Below are positions 7,562 to 15,895 of a stretch of 64,000 bases of DNA, one piece after another. This stretch comes from an uncultured Duodenibacillus sp. (GTDB lineage Bacteria > Pseudomonadota > Gammaproteobacteria > Burkholderiales > Burkholderiaceae_F), in assembly GCA_944388865.1 (NCBI GenBank), contig CALXKM010000018.1, positions 1 through 64,000 on the forward strand. Reading direction: 5' to 3'. The stretch's first letter is position 1. Each line of letters opens with the position of its first letter. Below the pieces are notes generated by a model that was not told the origin of the DNA, did not search any database, and worked only from the letters and a program-made list of their open reading frames with translations. A program made the translations under genes and the position numbers.

Positions 7562-10165
7562 CTAGCTTGATGGAAGTTGCAGTGAGTACCCTCTGGTTTT
7601 GGTGTATCGAGCTTCTTTGCAATTGGAGTTAAAAGCCTGGTTTCCACTCAAGGAAAGGATTCGTCCAGTTGTATCTACAAGACCAATACGAATTCGTTCT
7701 TGATCAATTCTTGAAACGTATAAGTAGGATGAAAGCCAAGCCAGATTGCTAGATGGTAGTGACGAGGGGGCTATGGAAATAGGTGTTCGTACAATTTCAT
7801 TGGATAGCTTTCGGGCTAATATCGCTGCATCAGCATGAGTAGGATTTGTTCTGAGCTGCAGCGTGATGTCGCCCAATGTGGTAATGACTGTACCGCTAGA
7901 GTCCTGATGAAAGGCTTTGATAAGCAGCACATCGACTGTCGGGATTTGACTGTAGCGTGTGACAGCATTGCTGTCGGCATCATCGCTGATGGTCCCAAAA
8001 TCTGGACATAGGGATAGTTGGGCAAGTTGACGAAGTTGGCGAGCTCCTTTACGTTTGGCGGTTCCTTCTTCAATTTCTGTCTGCAAGCGCAACAAAACTC
8101 CTTCTTCTGAGCGTTCTCTATATGTGTCTTCAAGAAGTGAACGTATGTCTTCTGGTAAATGGACAGTTTGGCGGTTTTGCCAAACTCCAAGAGTTCTGCA
8201 TAGGATATAAGGCGCGTAGACCTTCGCCGTCTTTCCTAGAGAGCAAACAACGCTCTCCATGTCGGCTGTATTGAAGTCAGGGGCGATGATCCATGCTTCG
8301 CAATTACATTGATCAGGTCGTTTTGTACTCGGGTGCCGCCACAATCTTCCAATGCGCTGCAAAAGCATGTCTGTAGGACAAACATTGGTAACAAGAAAAT
8401 CAGCATCAATATCAAGACTTTGCTCAAGCACTTGAGTTCCCACAAGAATGCGGCCATTCCGATTTCGGATGTCGTTTTGTCCTTTTCCAAGAACGTTGAG
8501 CCAGTAGGCTTCATTGGCTTCCCGGTCAGCTGCAGTAAATCGAGAGTGAAGCAAACCAATTTCAACTTTGGCCTGCGGGAATTTGCATAAATATGCTAAC
8601 AGATTGTCGTATGTTTGCTGCGCATCTTCAACAGTGTTTTCGATCCATAGAATTTGTTGGCCTTCTTTTGCGCGTGTAACAACTTCCTTGGTTGCTAAGT
8701 CTCTTTCGCTGATGATCCTGGTGTGAACTGTTTTGGTCAAAGGCAGAAATATCGGGCATTCAATCGGAGATGCGTTGATTGATCTAGTTGACATTGATGA
8801 CAATAACGGGTATTGCTCACTCTGAGCGGAAGTCTGCAGCAGGGCTTCACGTCTAGTCTTGGTCAATGTAGCCGACAGAATGATGACCGTGCAGTCAAGT
8901 GCTCGGAGCGCTTTTACCAAGGCATCCAAGATGGTTCCTGTGTAGAGATCGTAGGAATGAACTTCATCAAGGATCACGACCTTGCCGAGAAGTCCGTACA
9001 TTCTGACTGTGGAATGACGAACCGCCATGACGGACATGAGTGCTTGGTCAATTGTGCCTACGCCGAAAGGAAACAGGATTGCTCTTTTTTTCGAAGAAAA
9101 CCAAGAGCCCCCCGGGCCTGCTTCAGCTCCCATGGAACCTAGCACTAGGTCCGCCTTGCTGTGAATGAGCTTGGCAGAGAGGTATGGGCTTTTCTCCGGG
9201 ATAATTGCCTTGAGAAAAGCGTTTGCGCGACGGAAGATGGCGTTGGAGGTGGCTTGTGTGGGCAAAGCGAAATACAACCCCGTCGCTTGCCCTGAGGCTA
9301 GCATTTGGTATGCTGCATAAAGTGCCGCTTCCGTTTTTCCAACACCCATGGGTGCTTCGAGAACATATATACCGGGGCTGCGGCATTGCTGGCTGATGGC
9401 TTTTTGGACAGCGTTTGGAGCAAAACCAAAGATGTCTTCAAATGACAAGTTGGGACGAACTTTTACAGGGAAAAAACCGGCATGTTCAACAGCTATCGCA
9501 GCATCTTTGTCTGAAGCGTCATCTAGCACAGATAATTGCTCAGAAGAGGCGATCCAATCTGCAACGGACGTAAGGCCGGTTAGAACCTTAGCGTGAATAT
9601 CACTTTGAACAACGGGAAAACCGGATTTGAAAATACTCTTGAGACTCTCAACAAGACGAGTTCGTTGAGCTTGCCAAGCAGGTCCTCCCAGAACAGGTGA
9701 GTCAGCACGTATGCATCCTGTATGCGGAAAGTAGCCATGATGGCATCCAAAAATAGCGCATAGTCTTTCGTCAGAGGTCCATTCTCGAGCGGAAACTTGA
9801 CCAGCTCCGCTGTGACCAGACCATTGGGATTCCGCATCAGGATTAGCAAGCTTCAACTCTTGGATGCTGCCGATGCAGTAATCAGTCGTCGCGCGCCGAA
9901 GTTTTTCTTGAAATGTGGGAGAAATTTTTCCGTTGTCGTGGCATGCAACGGCAATAAGCGTACCTTTGGGAAACCATTTTTGACAGATTTTGCTTGGCAG
10001 ACAATCAAGCAGGGCCTTGGCAACAAGACCGGTTTGACAGCAGTGCGTCAAAACAGTTTGCCCTAAAACTATTGATCCAGTAGCTGAACGGCGAGTTTTG
10101 GCGTAGCAGTCTTTCAGTTCCAAAGCCTGAGGTTCAACCAAAAATTTTCTACGAGGTCTGAACAT
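7562..10165 (-). CDS. cas3: CRISPR-associated helicase-nuclease Cas3
   Basis: Cas3 is the effector nuclease-helicase recruited by Cascade to unwind and shred target DNA. An N-terminal HD domain is visible (a histidine in VLTHCCQTG, then VACHDNGKISP near residue 75). It is followed by an SF2 helicase with Walker A APMGVGKTEAAL, box II DEVHSYD, LSATL, QVLEQSLDIDADFLVT and QRIGRLWRH. At 867 residues it is a normal full-length fusion. I prefer the ATG at 10165 because the frame further upstream (TTG at 10210) lacks a ribosome binding site and the family usually starts shortly before the first HD histidine. It is the first gene of the operon; the divergent neighbour is metQ. Confidence 0.95.
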   Translation of the reverse strand: MFRPRRKFLVEPQALELKDCYAKTRRSATGSIVLGQTVLTHCCQTGLVAKALLDCLPSKICQKWFPKGTLIAVACHDNGKISPTFQEKLRRATTDYCIGSIQELKLANPDAESQWSGHSGAGQVSAREWTSDERLCAIFGCHHGYFPHTGCIRADSPVLGGPAWQAQRTRLVESLKSIFKSGFPVVQSDIHAKVLTGLTSVADWIASSEQLSVLDDASDKDAAIAVEHAGFFPVKVRPNLSFEDIFGFAPNAVQKAISQQCRSPGIYVLEAPMGVGKTEAALYAAYQMLASGQATGLYFALPTQATSNAIFRRANAFLKAIIPEKSPYLSAKLIHSKADLVLGSMGAEAGPGGSWFSSKKRAILFPFGVGTIDQALMSVMAVRHSTVRMYGLLGKVVILDEVHSYDLYTGTILDALVKALRALDCTVIILSATLTKTRREALLQTSAQSEQYPLLSSMSTRSINASPIECPIFLPLTKTVHTRIISERDLATKEVVTRAKEGQQILWIENTVEDAQQTYDNLLAYLCKFPQAKVEIGLLHSRFTAADREANEAYWLNVLGKGQNDIRNRNGRILVGTQVLEQSLDIDADFLVTNVCPTDMLLQRIGRLWRHPSTKRPDQCNCEAWIIAPDFNTADMESVVCSLGKTAKVYAPYILCRTLGVWQNRQTVHLPEDIRSLLEDTYRERSEEGVLLRLQTEIEEGTAKRKGARQLRQLAQLSLCPDFGTISDDADSNAVTRYSQIPTVDVLLIKAFHQDSSGTVITTLGDITLQLRTNPTHADAAILARKLSNEIVRTPISIAPSSLPSSNLAWLSSYLYVSRIDQERIRIGLVDTTGRILSLSGNQAFNSNCKEARYTKTRGYSLQLPSS

Positions 10166-10244
10166 GCTCAATCTGATTCTGTGGGATGTTGGCAACGCAG
10201 GATGAAGCAAGATTCTGGCAATACCACAAGAAAAAGTGAGAGGT

Positions 10245-10273
10245 TTGACTTCTGATTTAGATCAAACAATAAC
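10245..10273 (+). promoter_or_regulatory. Candidate metQ promoter
   Basis: TTGACT (10245-10250) is followed after 17 bases by AATAAC (10268-10273), an acceptable but weak -10 box. An FNR-like palindrome fills the spacer. Spacing is right, but the -10 has only four of six consensus bases. Confidence 0.3.
10252..10265. promoter_or_regulatory. FNR-like palindrome between cas3 and metQ
   Basis: CTGAT-TTAG-ATCAA matches the FNR/Anr consensus TTGAT-N4-ATCAA at nine of ten positions. It lies in the divergent cas3/metQ region, between the candidate metQ -35 and -10. It could repress metQ, or act on cas3, when oxygen is low. This is a single site found by eye. Confidence 0.45.
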
Positions 10274-10318
10274 GAAATGTATAAAATGCCGGAATCAAAA
10301 GATCACTTTGGAGTATCA

Positions 10319-11140
10319 ATGAAAAAATTTCTGACAATGACGGTCCTTTGCGCTGCTGTCGCAGTAGGACTTTCCGGCTGCGGCGACAAGAAGGATGCAG
10401 CTCCTGCTCAGGCCAAGCAGGCTTCGGCGACGATCACTGTGGGAGCGACGCCTGTTCCTCATGCTGATATTTTGAAGTTTGTGCAGCCCGAGCTTAAAAA
10501 GCAGGGCGTGGACATGAAGATCATCGAGTTCTCCGACTATGTCAAGCCTAATCTGGCCTTGTCTGACAAGGAAATCGATGCCAACTTCTTTCAGCACAAG
10601 CCGTATCTCGACAGCTTTGCAAAAGATAGAGGCCTCAAACTTGCCGTTTTGACGGCGGTGCATATTGAACCGATGGGCGTGTATTCCAAGAAGTTCAAGG
10701 ACGCCAAGAGCTTTGGCGAAGGCATCAAGGTTGCGATTCCCAATGACCCGACCAATGGCGGTCGCGCATTGAAAGTTCTTGCCGATGCCGGCTTTTTTGG
10801 TTTGAAGGATGGCGTTGGGGTCAATGGTACGCCCGCGGACATCATCAACAATCCGAAGAAGGTTCAGATCGTTGAAATGGAAGCTGCCGTTTTACCGCGC
10901 ACGCTCGACGATGTGGACTTTGCAGTGATCAATTCCAACTTCGCAATGGGGGTTGGTCTTAATCCTGCTAAGGATTCACTCTTTACCGAAGCCAAGGATT
11001 CGCCTTATGCAAACGTTGTCGCCATTCGTGAAGGCGATAGCCGTGATTCGATCAAGAAGCTTGGCGCGGCATTGACCACCCCTGCAGTACGTGACTTCAT
11101 TATGAAGACCTACAAGGGAGCAGTGCTGCCAGCTTTCTGA
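10319..11140 (+). CDS. metQ: MetQ-type methionine-binding lipoprotein
   Basis: This is the substrate-binding component of a D/L-methionine ABC importer, anchored to the inner membrane by a lipid. The signal peptide ends in the lipobox LSGC (Cys21), and the mature protein has family motifs: TITVGATPVPHADILKFVQP, EFSDYVKPNLALSDKEIDANFFQHKPYLD, and a DFAVINSNFA segment. The ATG at 10319 follows TTGGAG; the frame continues upstream to 10277 but gains only non-signal residues. No metN or metI is adjacent, so the permease and ATPase must be encoded elsewhere if the importer works. A terminator follows directly. Confidence 0.93.
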   Translation: MKKFLTMTVLCAAVAVGLSGCGDKKDAAPAQAKQASATITVGATPVPHADILKFVQPELKKQGVDMKIIEFSDYVKPNLALSDKEIDANFFQHKPYLDSFAKDRGLKLAVLTAVHIEPMGVYSKKFKDAKSFGEGIKVAIPNDPTNGGRALKVLADAGFFGLKDGVGVNGTPADIINNPKKVQIVEMEAAVLPRTLDDVDFAVINSNFAMGVGLNPAKDSLFTEAKDSPYANVVAIREGDSRDSIKKLGAALTTPAVRDFIMKTYKGAVLPAF

Positions 11141-11164
11141 TGCTTCTTTGAAGGAGTTTCCAGG

Positions 11165-11199
11165 ATCCCGATGGTCGATGACGTCATCGGGATTTTTTT
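11165..11199 (+). terminator. Rho-independent terminator after metQ
   Basis: The inverted repeat ATCCCGATG (11165-11173) / CATCGGGAT (11185-11193) is followed by seven T, 24 bases past the metQ stop. Confidence 0.9.
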
Positions 11200-11733
11200 G
11201 CGACAGTTTTCAGTCTTATGTCTTCCAAGCTCAACCCGTTCAGAGATTGGCGACGCAAGCTAAAGTGCAAAATTCGGCGGCTGGCAACGCCTGTTCGGCG
11301 TGAAATCGATGCGCAGTCCGCTGATGGCGACATCCGTTCGAGATAAGGCGACTAGCGTTCGTTTTGAAATCGCCATTCGATGGAAAAAGCAGATCATAAA
11401 TCGTTCGATACTGGGCGAGCATCGTACATTTTTTCTTCCCTAATGCAGATCAAAAATTACGAAACAGCGCGTGTCAAAACTTGAATTGAGAATTTGTGCT
11501 TTCTATTTTTGTTCCTTCGGACGTTTTCAGATAGGAGTCCGTCGTTTTTAGAGATTATTTGCAGTCTCTTAAGTGTGATTTTTTGGCATTTCCCACGCAC
11601 ACAGAATTTTGTTCGCGGTACTGTCTCAAAACGAATTTAGAGTGCGACGAATTAAAAAGAAGTTGACACTGAAATCGCTGATAAAACGATAAAAAAACCT
11701 CTTGGCTTATAGATTAAAGACTATATATGAGCT
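11200..11733. other. Intergenic region without recognised genes
   Basis: The 534 bases between metQ and hxlR hold no frame I can support. A 60-codon minus-strand frame at 11240-11422 has no recognisable motif. Near the right end, ACTATATAT (11720-11728) repeats a motif also present in the hxlR/copA promoter at 12147. The region could be a decayed gene, but nothing identifiable remains. Confidence 0.4.
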
Positions 11734-12114
11734 TTAGTGAGAAAGTTCCTGCATTCCGCAATTGGCTTTTAGTCCTTTGTCGTTGAGATAGCCCATCCCC
11801 CATGTGAAGATAGCCTGCAGAATAGGTCTCAGACTTTGCCCTCTTTCTGTGAGCTTGTATTCGACCTTTGGCGGCACGACCGGGTAGACGCGTCTGACAA
11901 TCAGGCCGTCTCGTTCTAGTTCCCGCAGCTGCTGCGTAAGCATTTTTGCTGTCGCACGCGGCACGGCACGCTGCAGTTCAGAAAAGCGCAGCGTTTTGTC
12001 AAACAGATTCCAGACAATGAGCGTTTTGTACTTGCCTCCTATGAGCTTGAGCGTCGTTTCAACAGGACAGTACAAAACATCAGCTTCTTTTGCTGGTTCG
12101 CAGCAACTCGGCAT
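11734..12114 (-). CDS. HxlR-family transcriptional regulator
   Basis: This is a 126-residue winged-helix repressor of the HxlR family. The family core is plain: CPVETTLKLIGGKYKTLIVW, then LRFSELQRAVPRATAKMLTQQLRELERDGLIVRR (recognition helix), and the wing YKLTERGQSLRPIL, ending in a dimerisation helix. HxlR proteins often sense thiol, quinone or aldehyde stress. Several cysteines near the N-terminus (PSCCEPAKEADVLYCPVE) could be redox or metal sensors. It is divergent from copA and shares an overlapping promoter region with it, so it probably regulates itself and copA. Copper response is inference; CueR or CsoR would be more usual. Confidence 0.9.
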   Translation of the reverse strand: MPSCCEPAKEADVLYCPVETTLKLIGGKYKTLIVWNLFDKTLRFSELQRAVPRATAKMLTQQLRELERDGLIVRRVYPVVPPKVEYKLTERGQSLRPILQAIFTWGMGYLNDKGLKANCGMQELSH

Positions 12115-12141
12115 ATCGCATCTCCATTTACGATTACTTTT

Positions 12142-12176
12142 TTGAAACTATATATCAAAATAGTACATTCTTGCAA
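12142..12176. promoter_or_regulatory. Overlapping divergent hxlR/copA promoters with an inverted repeat
   Basis: For copA: TTGAAA (12142-12147), 16 bases, TACATT (12164-12169). For hxlR on the minus strand: TTGCAA (12171-12176), 18 bases, TATAGT (12147-12152). The inverted repeat ACTAT-N8-ATAGT (12147-12164) covers the hxlR -10 and the copA spacer, a natural position for a repressor operator. The boxes are read by eye. Confidence 0.5.
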
Positions 12177-12233
12177 TTTAGAAACTTATTTTTAGAATCA
12201 CTGCAAATGCACTTTTGAGCTTTCCTTTTCTTC

Positions 12234-14879
12234 ATGAAAAAAACGCAATTTTTAGTGTCGGGCATGAGCTGCTCGGCTTGTTCTGCACGAGTCAACAAAG
12301 CCGCTTTGAGCGTGCCCGGCGTTGCAGAGGTCAACGTCAATCTGCTCAAAAACGAAATGACGGTGACGTATGCCGAAGCTGCATCGGAGCAGGCCGATGC
12401 CTTGGTTATTGAGGCAGTCGTCAAAGCCGGTTACGGAGCAGAGCTCAAAAACAAGCCTGCCTCTGCGGCTGGTGTTTCTTCGGCCAAGTCTTCTCCCGAG
12501 GCGGCGGCGCAGGCTGAAATTGCCGTGATGAGGATGCGGCTGATTTTGAGCATTGTTTTTTGCGTTCCGCTGATGTATCTGGCAATGGCGCCCATGCTAG
12601 GTCTAGCCATTCCGACGTTTTTTGAGGGGACGAAAAATGCGCCTGCATTTGCGCTCACGCAGCTTCTTCTGACGATTCCTGTTGTTTTCATCAACTTCAA
12701 GTTTTACCGCGTCGGCTTCAAGACTCTGTTTTCCGGTGCGCCCAATATGGATGCGCTCGTAGCGATTGGTTCAGCGGCTTCCGTCGTTTTTGGCCTCTAT
12801 GCGCTCTTTAAGATGCTGTATGCTCAGGCTGCAGGCGACATGTCCGTTTTGGAGCACTTTGCCCACAATCTGTACTTTGACTCGGCAGCCATGATCCTGA
12901 CGCTCATCACGCTCGGGAAGTTTTTTGAGGCTAGAGCAAAGTCCAAAACGACGGACGCCATCGGCCGCTTGATGAGGCTTGTGCCGGAGACTGCCGTGGT
13001 CATTAAAAACGGCGTCGAGACGACTGTTGCCATTTCTTCAATTGCTCAAGGCGATCTTGTCGTTGTTAAAACAGGAGAGCGAGTGCCGGTTGACGGATCG
13101 GTCGTGCAGGGAGAGGGCTGGACCGATGAGTCTGCGCTCACCGGCGAGAGCATTCCGGTAGAAAAATCAGCTGATTCGTCGATGTCGGCAGCAACGCTTC
13201 TTTTAAAGGGCCACATCGTCTTGCGCGCAACGCGAGTGGGGCAAGACACAACGCTCGCGCAGATTATTCGTCTCGTTGATGAAGCTACTTCCTCCAAGGC
13301 TCCTGTGGCGCGGCTTGCCGACAAGATCAGCGCCGTCTTCGTGCCTGTTGTGATAGGCATTGCTGCTGCAACGGCTCTTGCGTGGCTTGTGCTTGGAGCT
13401 GACGCTGAGTTTGCTTTTACCGCCGCCGTCACCGTGCTGGTGATTTCCTGTCCGTGCGCCTTGGGCTTGGCAACGCCGACAGCTATTATGGTTGGTACCG
13501 GCAAGGGGGCTGAAAACGGCATTCTGATCAAGTCTGCTGAGGCAATCGAAAAGTGCCGTACGGTCAATACGGTTATTCTCGACAAAACCGGAACAATTAC
13601 CGAGGGCAAGCCCGTTGTGGTTGACGTAGAAGTAAGTCCAGGCTTCAAAGAGCAGATCAGCGCGCAGGCACTTTTGCAGCTGGCAGCCGCAGTTGAGGCC
13701 AAAAGCGAACATCCGCTTGCACGCGCCGTGCTCGATGCGGCTCAGTTGCGCGGATTGACTTTTGAACAGGCTTCAGACTTTTCCCAAATACAGGGCGCCG
13801 TGTGCGGCAAGGTCGCAGGCAAGCTTGTTGAAATTGGCAACAAAAGACTTTTGACCGACGATGCAGCTCTGACGCAAAGTCTTAACCGTCTGTCGGAAGA
13901 AGGCAAAACAGTGCTTGTCGTGCGCATCGACGGTGTTTGCGTTGGCTTAATTGCCGTTGCTGATGCCGTCAAAGACGACAGCAAGGCAGCAATTGCCGCC
14001 TTTAAGAAGCTCGGCATGCGTGTCTGGATGGTGACGGGAGACAACGAACGCACAGCGCGCGCCGTGGCGCGCCAGGTTGGCGTAGACGAAGTCGTCAGCG
14101 AAGTGCTTCCCGCAGACAAGGCGGCAATTGTCAGAGAGCGCCAGCAAAAGGGAGAAAAAGTGCTCATGGTGGGGGACGGCATTAATGACGCACCGGCTCT
14201 TGCGCAGGCCGACATCGGCATGGCCATTGGCGCCGGCACCGACGTTGCGCTTGAGTGCGCCGATGTCGTGCTCATCAAGAACAGTTTGTCGGATGCTGTT
14301 GCCGCTGTCGAACTCTCGCAGGCCGTGATGCGCAACGTTTCGCAAAATCTCTTTTGGGCCTTTTTCTACAACGTTATCGGCATCCCTGTCGCTGCCGGCG
14401 TCTTCTACACGGCCTTCGGTTGGCTTCTTAATCCCATGATCGCTGCAGCGGCCATGTCGATGAGTTCGGTGACCGTGGTTTCAAATGCCTTGAGGTTAAG
14501 AGCTTTTAAGCCCTCACTAAAAGTCGTTTCGACAGCTGCAGGTGCTTGCCCAATCGAGGGCAAGCCGCTTGCAGAAAAGAAAACGGCGAATTTGAAAGAA
14601 TTATCAACCGCTGCTGGCTGCGACGGTCTGTCAGCAAACTCGGAAAAAGAAAGGAGTCAAGAAATGAACAAAATTATCGAAATTGACGGCATGCAATGCT
14701 CGCATTGCAAGGGATCCGTGCAAAAGAAGCTTTCGGGCATGGCCGGCGTATCGCATGTCGAAGTAAGTCTTGAAGACAAGTGCGCGCGTCTGACGGTTGA
14801 CGGCACCATTACCGACGAGGCGCTCGCTCAGGCCGTCACGGAGCTTGGCTTTACGGTGAAGGCCGTTAAGAACGCCTAA
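12234..14879 (+). CDS. copA: Copper-translocating P1B-type ATPase with N- and C-terminal HMA domains
   Basis: CopA exports Cu(I) across the inner membrane. Features in order: an N-terminal HMA domain with GMSCSAC (Cys13, Cys16); membrane segments from about residue 100; actuator loop with LTGES; the membrane metal site CPC in SCPCALGLATP (about residue 405); phosphorylation motif DKTGTITEGKP (about residue 450); SEHPLARAV; and GDGINDAPALAQADIGMA. The pump proper ends near RLRAFKP (about residue 760). A linker of about 50 residues then leads to a second HMA domain (GMQCSHC), absent from standard CopA. An internal ribosome binding site and ATG at 14664 could produce that domain alone. No clear ribosome binding site precedes 12234. 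It is divergent from hxlR. Confidence 0.95.
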   Translation: MKKTQFLVSGMSCSACSARVNKAALSVPGVAEVNVNLLKNEMTVTYAEAASEQADALVIEAVVKAGYGAELKNKPASAAGVSSAKSSPEAAAQAEIAVMRMRLILSIVFCVPLMYLAMAPMLGLAIPTFFEGTKNAPAFALTQLLLTIPVVFINFKFYRVGFKTLFSGAPNMDALVAIGSAASVVFGLYALFKMLYAQAAGDMSVLEHFAHNLYFDSAAMILTLITLGKFFEARAKSKTTDAIGRLMRLVPETAVVIKNGVETTVAISSIAQGDLVVVKTGERVPVDGSVVQGEGWTDESALTGESIPVEKSADSSMSAATLLLKGHIVLRATRVGQDTTLAQIIRLVDEATSSKAPVARLADKISAVFVPVVIGIAAATALAWLVLGADAEFAFTAAVTVLVISCPCALGLATPTAIMVGTGKGAENGILIKSAEAIEKCRTVNTVILDKTGTITEGKPVVVDVEVSPGFKEQISAQALLQLAAAVEAKSEHPLARAVLDAAQLRGLTFEQASDFSQIQGAVCGKVAGKLVEIGNKRLLTDDAALTQSLNRLSEEGKTVLVVRIDGVCVGLIAVADAVKDDSKAAIAAFKKLGMRVWMVTGDNERTARAVARQVGVDEVVSEVLPADKAAIVRERQQKGEKVLMVGDGINDAPALAQADIGMAIGAGTDVALECADVVLIKNSLSDAVAAVELSQAVMRNVSQNLFWAFFYNVIGIPVAAGVFYTAFGWLLNPMIAAAAMSMSSVTVVSNALRLRAFKPSLKVVSTAAGACPIEGKPLAEKKTANLKELSTAAGCDGLSANSEKERSQEMNKIIEIDGMQCSHCKGSVQKKLSGMAGVSHVEVSLEDKCARLTVDGTITDEALAQAVTELGFTVKAVKNA
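14664..14879 (+). CDS. Possible CopZ-like copper chaperone made by internal initiation within copA
   Basis: In the copA frame, AAGGAG (14651-14656) sits seven bases before ATG 14664. Starting there gives a 71-residue protein, the usual length of CopZ, containing one HMA fold with the copper site GMQCSHCKGSVQKKL and a typical beta-alpha-beta ending. CopZ carries Cu(I) to CopA or its regulator. Either copA and copZ fused by loss of a stop codon, or both a fused and a free form are made. E. coli copA is known to yield a free N-terminal chaperone by frameshifting, so dual products have precedent. Expression of the short form is inference. Confidence 0.55.
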   Translation: MNKIIEIDGMQCSHCKGSVQKKLSGMAGVSHVEVSLEDKCARLTVDGTITDEALAQAVTELGFTVKAVKNA

Positions 14880-14900
14880 ATTGACACGTCAATAAAGCGT

Positions 14901-14943
14901 GCTCTCGGAGGTAGTTTCGTTGATCTTCGAGAGCTTTTTTTTT
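14901..14943 (+). terminator. Rho-independent terminator after copA
   Basis: GCTCTCG (14901-14907) pairs with CGAGAGC (14928-14934), followed by nine T. Confidence 0.85.
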
Positions 14944-14954
14944 CGAACTGAGCG

Positions 14955-15887
14955 TCAAAGTTGGCGGCAAGTCGCTACGCCTACGGCGTTTCGCGTATCG
15001 TCAAAGAAGTCCTGAGGAAATGCCGGCCCGGCCTTGATCTTGATCGGGTCGTGATCGGCGGCCCGGACGGGCTCAAACATTCCGTCGATATTGGCTGGAT
15101 CAATCCCGTGCATCAGTCCGGCGGGAACGGTTCTTGCCGGCGTGCGGGCAAATGTCTCAATAAAGGTGCTGCGGCGCCGCACGTTGGCAAAAAGGCGTCC
15201 TGGGATGTCCGTAAGTCCGCTTTCTGCAAAAGCGCCGTTGAAATTGCGTGCCTGCGTGTTGCTGCTGAAAAGTTCCTCAGGGACGGTGGAGAGATTTTTG
15301 CAGCGCAAAAACGCGTTTGAAAAATTTTCAGCCTGCAGATTTGCTGCAAAAAGCTGGCGGTTGACTTGCTCTAAACCGCTCTGAGCAAAGACGCCGGCAA
15401 AAGAGACGCAATAGATGAGCGGGAAAAAGAGCGATTCGGGAACTGTCTTGAGTTCCGGAAGGCCGGCAAACGTATATTCCAAGTGCGTGAGGTGCGTGTT
15501 GTGTGCAAAAAGCGCCGATACAAGCGTCGAGAGCCTTTGCGGCGGGTAGTCTCTGTGCCAGATGTGGGCGTGCGTGGCAAGCGCTCCGGTTGCGTCGTCA
15601 ACAAGTACCGGTATGGGCAGCGAGATGGCTGTCGTCTGTTCAGGAAGCACCAGCGTTCCGGAAGGAAGAGGTCCGCCGAAGTCGATGGTCATGCGCTCTT
15701 TATTTGACAGAGTGCGAAATTCAATGACAGTCATTGATTCGACTTGACGGCGCCTGACTTCAGTTTGATTGCCGTAGGTGACGGTGATTGTTGAGCATGA
15801 GGGAGCAATCGCGCTGCCGGCAATGACGCGCAGGCTCACGATTGGGTCGCGCTTAGTGGGCGTAATGTCTAATACAAGCTTGGTCAT
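14955..15887 (-). CDS. BspA-like leucine-rich-repeat protein (310 aa)
   Basis: Function is unknown. Residues from about 150 to 260 contain four or so 26-residue repeats of the form VPEELFSSNTQARNFNGAFA, each with an (I/V)P..LF start and an F...FA..(G/C)L end. This is the BspA-type leucine-rich repeat found in surface and phage-tail proteins of gut bacteria. The first 100 residues form a beta-rich domain without a signal peptide. It begins eight bases after the next gene upstream, with which it shares the repeat type, so the two are an operon of paralogues. No transmembrane segment or lipobox is visible, so export, if any, would need a non-classical route. Confidence 0.75.
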   Translation of the reverse strand: MTKLVLDITPTKRDPIVSLRVIAGSAIAPSCSTITVTYGNQTEVRRRQVESMTVIEFRTLSNKERMTIDFGGPLPSGTLVLPEQTTAISLPIPVLVDDATGALATHAHIWHRDYPPQRLSTLVSALFAHNTHLTHLEYTFAGLPELKTVPESLFFPLIYCVSFAGVFAQSGLEQVNRQLFAANLQAENFSNAFLRCKNLSTVPEELFSSNTQARNFNGAFAESGLTDIPGRLFANVRRRSTFIETFARTPARTVPAGLMHGIDPANIDGMFEPVRAADHDPIKIKAGPAFPQDFFDDTRNAVGVATCRQL

Positions 15888-15895
15888 GAAATTTC

